The notes beneath the pieces are model-generated. The model saw only the letters and a list, made by a program, of their open reading frames with translations. It made no database searches and was not told the DNA's origin. DNA of 64,000 bases, taken from assembly GCF_022965805.1 (NCBI RefSeq), contig NC_133110.1:32798790-32862789 (forward strand), in the 5' to 3' direction. The position numbers and the translations under genes are program-made. Source of the stretch: Primulina eburnea (lineage: Eukaryota > Streptophyta > Magnoliopsida > Lamiales > Gesneriaceae). Numbering within the stretch: position 1 is the stretch's first letter; every line of letters starts with the position of its first letter. Shown one piece after another: positions 55,261 to 64,000 of this stretch.

Positions 55261-56880
55261 TAATTATCTATGTTGCGAATCCGTAATTAATGAAAACAGA
55301 CGTGAGAGAGGGATATTTACACCGACATGTTGATTGAAGTCTCTTCCAGCTTTGAAAATTTTACTGTGGAAATGCAAAATGTTCGAACCAACATTGCACA
55401 CAGACACGTGTTAAATCCATGAAAGATTGTAGTGTATAAACTTTGAGGTGATGTGCGAAAACTAGCATTGTTCGTTATTTGATGAAATGTATGTTGACAT
55501 TCGTTGAGTCAACGTGAATGTACCGACAAGCCACTTCTTGCTTTTGTTGTGTGCATGAAGTAAGCATTTTGTTTATTTATCTTAAATTTTTCCATATGAT
55601 CACCGCTCACCAAGTTTTACGAACATGGAAGAAAATGGCGGAAAAGTTGAAAATTAAACTGGAACTGAAGTTTGAGGGCAGAGCATCTCGCGCTGGGCGA
55701 GAAATCTCGACCGCCACAGCTCGAGCACAAGCAAGGAAGATGTCTGGATAGAGGACATTGCGCCGGGGTGATAATTCTCGATCGCCTAGCGCGATGAATT
55801 TAATAATTTAACTCAAGCAGAGGACATCAGGCTAGGACGAGATTTCTCGACCGCCCCGGCGCGAATAAAGAATGAAATTTCCTTATTCAAATTATTCCTA
55901 AATTGGAAGGTGTTTGGGCAGTCTAAAGAACCCTAACACACGCAGCTTTGGGAGTTTTTATCACATTTTTGGAGGAAAAAAGCAACAGCTACACGCGGAG
56001 AAAAAGCGGGAGTCGAGGAAACTCTGATTTGCCAGAATTTCGAGCAGAAGGGCTATCGTTCTTCATCTAATCTAATATTTCTAGTTTAATAATTTTATTC
56101 AAATCTGATATTGCATTTATTTTCATGACTTTTATTAGCTAAACTTCTTGTTTGTTGGGATTCGAAGGGGTTCCAACCCCAAATAGTTGTTGACGTAATT
56201 TAATACTCGACTTTTGCTTCGTTCTTGATTATATTATTTTTTTTGCTTGAATTATTGAATTCTAGCTAACTTTAATAATATTGCATATTGCGAGTGAATT
56301 CGATAGAATATTTTGCATATAGGATCTAGTAATATAATCTGTGGATTTGCAATTTACACAGACATATGAAATTGAATACAAGTCGATAGTGATAGTCCAA
56401 CAGGTCGAAAGCTAGGAGATTCCATAAATCGTGCATGCAATTCACCGTTGATAAATAATTAAAGATGTTTAATTATTTCACTGCGACGAATAAGTTTAAC
56501 ATAGCTCGAGAAAGTGTGTTAATCATTTTGGGAATTTTTTCGAAGAAAGCAAACAATAGTCGAGATTAATTAGTGAAAATAACTATGGTAGGTGAACCTA
56601 ATTTTCCAACAAATTAATTTCCCATTTGATGTTTAAATATTTATTTCATATTGTTTCTTTGTGTTCAACTATTTATTTATTTAATTATTTGTAGTTAATG
56701 ATTCAAATTGATTATCATTTGCAAAAGAAAATATAGTTGAAAACAATATCAGTGAAATATGGTCTCTGTAGGAACGATACTCGTACTCATGTACACTATA
56801 TTATTACTTGACACCGTACACTTACAATTATATCGAGCTTGAATTTTATTTAATTTTTACAGAGGATTTCATAGTGCAAG
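55261..56880 (+). mobile_element. LTR-like segment, probably gypsy (Athila- or Ogre-like)
   Basis: The segment carries paired GGCGAGA(A/T)(A/T)TCTCGACCGCC phrases near 55700 and 55830. The later part has the phrases TAGGTGAACCTAATTTTCC, GAACGATACTCG and TTGACACCGTACACTTAC near 56590-56830. In many plant retroelements these lie at the end of long LTRs. Exact ends are not found, and the left 400 bp may be unrelated. Confidence 0.4.
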
Positions 56881-56949
56881 TGAAATGTCCCTTACTCATT
56901 TTTTCCCTTTTTTTTAAAAAATAACCTTAAGGTTTCGGCCGACCTATAT

Positions 56950-59576
56950 ATATGTATATATATACCTTCACTAAATTTTGCTCCATTAAGATAATTCAAC
57001 CCACTAATTATTTAAAAATCCATAAGTGCAGTGAAAAACATGAAATCGTAAACGTTAAACCAAACTTAAAACTAGCGATTTTCAAAAGTAGCACGAACGT
57101 CATAAATCCTCTCAAAAACCACTCATTCACATAAAAGTAATGAAAATATTTAAAGTACTGTAAAAGCATTAACATTGCGTAAACTAGCAAGGTCCTCGAG
57201 CCAGTGCACCATCAGTCCAGCCAGTTCAATCATCCAACCCACTTGTCTCAACAGAAATATTCTTACCTGAATCATTCACACCTAGCGAATGTAATGACTC
57301 AACAAGTCTTAACCACGGTAACAAGTAATACGTATGCATCCACACGCAACAGTGAAAATTACTTGTAATAAAATAGCTTTAGCATGAACATGCATAAACT
57401 TAAATCCTTTTCTGTCATCATATATTTTTCCTTTCATCATATACATATACATTAACTTTGAGATGAACTCGGTCCATTAAATGTGACCATCTTTTAATCC
57501 TTCGACCGATTGATCAATCTCAACTGTAAACATGGTATCAGGTTGTGAGTCAACAGTAACCACTTTTCCGTTTTGTGCCTTGGCCTACAGTTGACGGAGA
57601 CAGCAGCAACCACTTTTCCGTTACTGGGCCTTGGCCTATGGAAATTCGGTGTTGGGTTCCCACAGGCTTTGTCCCATAAGCGGGTTCCACTGGGGCTTTG
57701 TCCCTCATGAATCCCCATTTTCTTACCGTCACAATCAAGTCACTTCATTCAAAATATTTTCAGCATTTCCATCATTTTATAAAAATACATGCGTAAATAT
57801 CATTTTCTTTTAAACCAAGCATGCAACACGTCTTTTAGCATTTATCATTTTCCATCATAAAATTCCTTAAATTTCCAAAATAAACATTTTAACATTCATT
57901 ATATTTATTGAGATATTGCAAGGGCCCTTAACATTTTTTAGGTGTAAAATGACCGTTTTGCCTCTGCAACACTAACTTTTCCATTTTACCCCTGGACCTT
58001 AACACTTCGACCTGAATCCATCCAAATTTACCATTACACCTTGAAACACATCCACAAACATTTCTCGGATGTAACTTAAGCCCCTTGATTAGATTTCATA
58101 ATTCGTTTTAAAGCTTGGACCAAAGTCTCGGTTTTAACCTGGATCATCCCGAAACTTAACCAAACTTTGTCAAACTTTATCCATGGCTTACTAACACCTA
58201 ACCAGCCTCTTTACAATCTAAATCGGGCCATTTAGAACCATAGGGACGCCTAGGAACCTGCTGGACTTTCTGCACTTGATCGAACAAAACCATAGGCCCT
58301 ACAGGCCACACGTTCCTTCTATCCTAGCCCCTAACCAACGAGATTTGACCCTCACCAACCATCCTAGGACCATGAACAAACCCCCTAGCACCATTCTGGA
58401 CCAGCCCTAGAGAGCCATGCATGAGGACGTGCATGATTCTTCTTGATCGCGCATGCACCAAGGTCGCGCTTCCCAACCGTGCGACTCCCAACTTTGCCCT
58501 TGCACCAGCCACTATTCAACCCATCTAGGACAACTCCACACCCCTCATATGTCCTCTGGATGCAGCCCAACCCTCGTTCACACCTGCTCCCTTCAAGAAC
58601 CAAAGAAACCGTAGTTCCTTTATAACCCACTTTCGTTCAGCCCCTTGGCCCTCCCTTTCCAGCCCTGTACAGCCCCATCTAGTACTCCTACACAGTCCCT
58701 AAATCATGCCATACCATCCCTAACCTGACAGCCCCTTGTACAACATCAATATCATGAGTTTCATGTCAAGAAATTCAAGTTTTTCCATGTATCCATCACA
58801 AAAACGAAAATAATAAAAAGGATATCATATTTTTTCATGCAAATAAATACATTCACACATAATATGGTATGAACAATGAGAAACGAAGGAATAAGGCGTG
58901 CATTTGCGTGATTCACGCACGAAAATTCAAGTCTAGACAAAAGGAACGTTGCCAAAGCGACGAGGAAGACCTTTGCTGTGATTTTTCCTTCAAAACCCTA
59001 CATGTACAAGCATGTGTGCGTGTTGCTAGGGAGGAGAACCCTAGGTTTCTTTAGTGTTGTGTGGATATTTAGGGCTTGGGAGCCAAACTTCGGATATAAA
59101 TAATTGGATAGGAAACTAGGCCCAATAACCTTAGTATGATAGGCTTATTAGGCCCATTATAACTTAGGAAAATTATCTCGTTTAGGAAAGTTTTCGAAAA
59201 TATTACCGAGTCTCCAAAAAGTCCTTGTTTTTGTCAAAAATCGATACCTCGGTTTAAAATAGGACTCGACGTGTAAAAACATCTCAAAAGATCCTATTTT
59301 TAAATTTATGCATTAAATATACCATATGTTAAATAATTAAAAATAATCATTTAAAAAAATATTTTTCTTTTATATTCCCTGATCTCCGTTCCTCGATCGC
59401 GTCTCGAATAAACCTAGAAATACTGATATATGCATTTTAGCATAAATTCATATTTTAAACACGTAAAAAATGTCTACACATTTAATTAATGCAATTAAAA
59501 TAATTTAATTAGGTGTTTTTCACTTTTCTTATATTTGCATGCAGTTGAATTGCGTTATCGTATTTTGGACCTTACA
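56950..59576 (-). mobile_element. Gypsy-type LTR, copy 3
   Basis: On the minus strand it begins TGTAAGGTCCAAAATACG at 59576. It shares the GCATGCTTGGTTTAAAAG box, the AAGTGACTTGATTGTGAC region and the C-rich block (58200-58740) with copy 1 at 13.8-16.5 kb. A short direct duplication, GCAACCACTTTTCCGTT, is visible near 57555-57625. It has no internal domains and the left end is approximate. Confidence 0.55.
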
Positions 59577-59774
59577 GCAAGTGTTGCAGGATCACAGTTC
59601 AAGTCATAGAAGATATTTTTTTTTGTGTATGTGTAATATGAAAGGTTTTTAATTTATGCACTTGTAAAATGACATTTCATCTCCTTAATAAAATTCATCT
59701 TGTAAATTTTGCTATATGTAACTTCTTGTATAGCCTTGCAGCTTGATTTTGTCATCACAAAAAAAACAAAAAAA

Positions 59775-60982
59775 TGTTAGAATATTTTAAGTACCCTTAA
59801 GTTTGATGATTGAAAAATAACAACATCGAGCTTTTTTAGGTCCAGTCGCTTTTAAATACATTTCATGTTTTGGATAGCTGGACCAGATCAAGCCATTCAC
59901 ACGGTGCTTAAGAAGATCAAGTCGTTCAGACTAAGAAGTCAAGACACAGAAGTATGTGAACTGAAGTTGCAAATTTCTCATCTAATAAAAAAACGACAGT
60001 CTAAAGTGTTCAAATTGTTGAAAACAAAGTCGCACTGTCACCGATCATAAAAGAGTTTAATTTAAAAGGGTACTAGAGTCAAGCCGTTCAATCGGTTGCC
60101 TCATTTAGAAAGATTACACAGTATCTTACCAACTCCCGAATGACAGAAAGTTACCTAATTCGGACATGTTGTGTCAGTTTTATGAAAAGTAAAGGTCTTG
60201 AAATCGTAAAGCACAAGTATCATTAATAAGCATTTAATGATATGAAAATAACATCTCCATTCTGTCGGAAAACAATACATATGATCGTTGAAAAAAATAT
60301 ATGACCGTTGAAGTTTTTCAACTATAAATATGCAGATTTCAAACACGAAAAATTCTCTCGATCAACTACAATTATTCTTAAGCCTACATATTTCAAAGAT
60401 CTCAGGCAAACTTAATCTTTCGATTTCTAGCTTCTCATTCAAGCACACACTTATCAGAATTATATCAGATCATCAAAGATAAATTTGTGCTACACCAACA
60501 ACTCAACTCGTCAAGTCTGAGCATTGGATTTTGTGTTCGTTGTCTGGTAAATTAAAGATTCTTAAATATCCAGAATTGTAAAGTGTTTACGAAAAGTTTC
60601 AATTAAACAGTGATAAGTCTTAACTTAAGTGAGTTATTATAAGACATTGTAAAACTAAAGTGTTTTAGTGAAAATCTTCCTAAGTGAAAGAAGATGTGAC
60701 ATATGAGTTTTATCTCCGAACATCCGTAAAAATATTTATGTCATTGCAATACACATTTAAATTGCTGCAAAGTCCATTTCAAATTGTTTATTGTTAAATT
60801 ACCAAGTATAATTTATTACTACTCAAGTCAAACTGTTTCTGCACTTATATTTTTTAGTGATCCAACAAGTCTAGTCATTCAAAAATACTTTTTACAACAT
60901 GAAAAATATCAAGAATGATTCGTAATCAATAAAATAATAAAAGAGTTTATTCACTCTTTCTCATCTCTAACTCGATCCAACA
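59775..60982 (+). mobile_element. Solo LTR, copia-type
   Basis: It begins TGTTAGAATATTTTAAG and ends TTTATTCACTCTTTCTC followed by CTCGATCCAACA. A TATAAATATG box lies near 60324 after ACCGTTGAAG, as in the LTRs at 33.9 and 63.8 kb. It is flanked on both sides by A-rich sequence, so any target duplication is uninformative. It has no internal domains. Confidence 0.65.
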
Positions 60983-61810
60983 AAATTTTTATCCTATTAA
61001 ACATTCATAAATCAAGTTAAAATGAGACTTTTTTTTTTTGTAAATTTTACTTTTTCAATAAATTTCTGATTAATCTATGTCAAAACAAACTCGGCCTTAA
61101 ACATATAATCTATGTAAAAACAAACACGGCCTTAAACATATAGAACGAATGAAGTATAAGTTTATGCATACGAGACAGATGAAATATTATAGTATTAGCA
61201 TATTATAAAATATATTGAAAAAAATATATAATATTTGATAAAAAGGAGTGGTGCTGTAGGTATAACGAGATTCGTACAAAAAAATCTTACAACTCAAAAA
61301 ATTCAATAAAAAATTTCACTTATCAAAAGCTTGCGATAAATTTAATGCAATATAATTTTTATAAATATCGATGTACGACATATTTGTTGTACATTTCTAA
61401 AAGAAACTATTTAATAATAAATTTTACTTGATATAAAACAATGTCAATATGACGTTCTTATTCAAATGTAACAAAAAGAACCATATTTTTTTATTATTTA
61501 TATACGTTTTTTTTCTCAACCATCAAATTCTTTTTTTTTTTTTGTGCACTATCGAAATATTTTATTCCTAATAATTTTGCATACTCAATATTTTAACAGT
61601 ATATTCGATTTCAAGTAATAGATGGTTCTTTTTTATTATTTATACATTTTCAAAATCTGCATCATGTGACTCATGTCACTGATTCTTATTTCATATTTTA
61701 ACATTAATTAACCGTCAATGTTCACGCTTAGCGTAAGCATAATGTGTGTGTATATATATATTATTTTTATATTTTTAACAATATATAATTACTTTAATTT
61801 GAATATTTTT
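60983..61810. other. AT-rich sequence with a short tandem duplication
   Basis: Near 61075-61142 a unit of about 34 bp with CGGCCTTAAACATATA occurs twice. Otherwise it is AT-rich with T and TA tracts, and I see nothing coding. Confidence 0.4.
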
Positions 61811-61999
61811 ATATTTTTAACAATATAAAATTACTTTAATTTGAATAAAATAACATAAACTTAGTAATTATGTGTAACTATTTTAATTATTAAATAGTTT
61901 ATATTATTTCAGTAATTGTTGAAACAATTAGAGAATCAAATGTAAGGTAAGAGAAAATTAATTAGATTTATCAACTCGGGTTTGGTCCGTCACTCAAAG
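61811..61999 (+). repeat. Direct duplication, copy A, left of the AACCGAA element
   Basis: About 189 bp from ATATTTTTAACAATATAAAA to CGTCACTCAAAGT. A second copy lies at 62512-62699 with only a few substitutions and small indels. Confidence 0.85.
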
Positions 62000-62507
62000 T
62001 AGGGGTGTTCAAACTTCGGATAAAATCGAAAAAACCGAAAATCCAAACCGAAAAAACCGAACACTAAACCGAATCGAAAACCGAATTTTATAATTCGGAT
62101 ATAAATGTTAAAACCGAAATTAATTTGGTTCGGTTTCGGATTATAAATGTCAAAACCGAACCGACCGAAAAAACCGAAATTTAATTAAATTAATAATGTT
62201 ATTTTTATTTTATATTATTTATTGAGATGATATTAGTGAATGAAGAATTATTTTGAATAATACTTAGTTGATTATTGTTTATGTAATTCATTTGTACTTT
62301 ATATTTAAATATTTTACTAAGAAATCATTTAAAAAGATAACATATTATATTTTATAATATCTTTATATTGTTAATTTAAATAATTGTATCAAAACCGAAA
62401 TAACCGAACCATTTCGGTAGAAACCGAACCGACCCGAAGAAAAATGGTTCGGATATCGGATTATATATTTGTAAAACCGAAAACCGAAATGAACCGACCG
62501 ATGAACA
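62000..62507. mobile_element. AACCGAA-type AT-rich element between two direct duplicates
   Basis: The left end AGGGGTGTTCAAACTTCGG and the right end CCGACCGATGAACA form an imperfect inverted pair (TGTTCA). AACCGAA motifs fill both sides and the centre is AT-rich. It is the best-delimited member of the family in this window. Confidence 0.6.
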
Positions 62508-62511
62508 TTTT

Positions 62512-62699
62512 ATATTTTTAACAATATAAAATGACTTTAATTTGAATAAAATAACATAAACTTAGTAATATGTGTAACTATTTTAATTATTAAATAGTTT
62601 ATATTATTTCAATAATTGTTGAAACAATTAGAGAATCAAATGTAAGGTAAGAGAAAATTAATTAGATTTATCAATTCGGGTTTGCCCGTCACTCAAAGT
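62512..62699 (+). repeat. Direct duplication, copy B, right of the AACCGAA element
   Basis: It is the near-identical partner of 61811-61999, in the same orientation, ending CCCGTCACTCAAAGT. Confidence 0.85.
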
Positions 62700-63118
62700 G
62701 TAGGTTGGGTTGTGCTTTTGACGGTCTGTTTGGGTCGCGGGCCGATAGATCCGTTTGGGTCACGGGCTGGACAACTATTTTTTATATTATTTTAAATTAT
62801 ATTATAATTATGATTTTTAATAGTTTATATATGATCGATAAATTTTGAATGATTTATGTACGATTGATAAGATTTAAAATATTTATATGATTTACAACAA
62901 TTTATTAATTTTGAAAATAATATTACTTATAATGGTTTATGTTTGGTTATAGAATTTTTAAACAAGTAAATCATTTATAATTGTTTATGTGTGCTTCTTT
63001 TGTTTTAATTTTTTTTTTTTTTAATTTGAATTTTTTTATTTTTTGGCAGATTGACCCACCTAACCTGTAGGCCACGACCTATGGTGGGGGTGGACCGGCC
63101 CGACCCGAATTGACATGT
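62700..63118. repeat. GGGTCG/CCCGACC-type AT-rich element
   Basis: GTTTGGGTCGCGGGCC lies on the left and GGACCGGCCCGACCCGAATTGAC on the right, around an AT-rich core. It follows directly on copy B of the duplication and resembles the element at 54.8 kb. Confidence 0.45.
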
Positions 63119-63284
63119 CTAAAATTAAAGAGAGTGTAAAGTAGAAAAAGCTAAATGGATATTTGTGGAGTTTTTAAAAAACTTCAGTAACATACAACTA
63201 ATGGCGTGTTTGGTATGAGTGAATGAGACATGAATAAAATGAGCATTCTCATCTTATTTTTTATAGTCATGCTACAAAAACTCT

Positions 63285-63420
63285 TGTGAAACGGTTTAAT
63301 GAGTCAACTTTGTGACACATATCTTTTATTTGGTGCACCCATGAAAAAATATTATTTTTTATAATAAAAATACTACTTTTTATTATAAATATAAATATAG
63401 TTGACCATCGGATCTGCTCA
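63285..63420. repeat. Second copy of the GGGTC/TCTCACAGATAAG-type repeat
   Basis: It shares TGCACCCATGAAAAAATATTA and the TACTTTTTATTATAAATAT region with 47998-48120, though more diverged. Confidence 0.4.
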
Positions 63421-63456
63421 TGTTTGGTAAGACAATGTACATTCCAATGTGAATGG

Positions 63457-64000
63457 TGTTGGAAACTAAATTTCGAATGTTTGACAAACTGAGCGTCTAA
63501 CTGATCTAAAAAGAATGATAACTGATCTAAAACATGTTGTCATTAACTGAAGAAAAACTCGCAGACTTTCGAAGGCAACTGAACAACGCAGACAACTGAC
63601 TGATCAGTTACTACAAACAGTTGTGAGCTTTTCAACTACATTTTATCTGCTGATCCCTCAACTATACACGTCATCAGTTAAGAGATTCAACCGAAAAAAG
63701 CTGACTGCAACAAGTAGTCAGATCGCCGCATTACAGAAAAGCTGCAGTGTACGACTGTCAGAAGAATGTTGACATGGCATGTAACAGATAGAAATGTTCA
63801 AATTGTATTTAATATTACCGTTGAAGGGAAGCCTATAAATAGCAGAGAAGAGCAACTGAAGAAACGCTCTTGAACTTTTGAAACTCTCGAACTACTGAAT
63901 CATTGAACATCTGAATTCTTGAGCACCAGAAATCTATTCAGTTACTCTGCTGAAATTTTTGTAAACAGAAAAGCTCACGCTTATTGTATACATTCATAGC
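63457..64000 (+). mobile_element. Partial copia-type LTR running off the window
   Basis: It begins TGTTGGAAACTAAATTTCG, close to the start of the solo LTR at 33,528. It also shares the ACTGATCAGTTA-rich zone and the ACCGTTGAAGGGAAGCCTATAAATA promoter box. The rest lies beyond 64,000, so it may be a solo LTR or the 5' LTR of a full element. Confidence 0.7.

Overview
This window is AT-rich nuclear DNA from a flowering plant, probably a eudicot. It has split genes with GT-AG introns, and Ty1/copia, Ty3/gypsy and LINE remnants in many states of decay. It also holds Mutator-like and hAT-like non-autonomous transposons, and a fragment that looks like an endogenous pararetrovirus. I found no rRNA, tRNA, CRISPR or bacterial-type operon. 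An asterid such as Lamiales is a guess from the look of the dispersed repeats and cannot be proven here.

The only gene I judge intact lies on the minus strand at 19,884-47,864. It encodes a ZRANB3-type SNF2 annealing helicase with a C-terminal HNH nuclease domain, like Arabidopsis At5g07810. I could chain 23 exons through GT-AG junctions into one frame of 3,777 nt (1,258 codons plus stop). The exons total under 4 kb, while the locus spans 28 kb because the introns are full of transposons. Intron 2 carries a whole copia element with two LINE pieces inside it, plus a small inverted-repeat element. Intron 8 carries a LINE tail and a solo copia LTR. Intron 20 carries a hAT-like element with an 8-bp target duplication.

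Left side (1-19.8 kb): a Pack-MULE with 108-bp terminal inverted repeats and a 9-bp target duplication holds pieces of a Gly/Pro/Trp-rich plant gene (837-1,862). A coiled-coil protein pseudogene keeps its introns but has several frameshifts (3,141-5,854). A head-to-head inverted repeat of a caulimovirid-like sequence has arms of about 1.85 kb and a 118-bp loop (6,309-10,144), with a 35S-like promoter in each arm pointing outward. A glycosyltransferase C-terminal fragment (12.5 kb), a gypsy-type LTR (13.8-16.5 kb) and a decayed copia pol (16.9-19.2 kb) follow.

Right side (48-64 kb): this is an accretion of retroelement debris. It includes a Tat-like gypsy element interrupted by an LTR of another family, an Athila-like coding remnant, a further gypsy LTR, a copia-type solo LTR and a partial LTR at the window edge. 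Elements rich in AACCGAA or GGGTTCGG with AT-rich cores recur at the left edge and at 2.0, 19.2, 54.8, 62.0 and 62.7 kb. Apart from the helicase-nuclease gene, nothing in the window looks like a working cellular protein gene.
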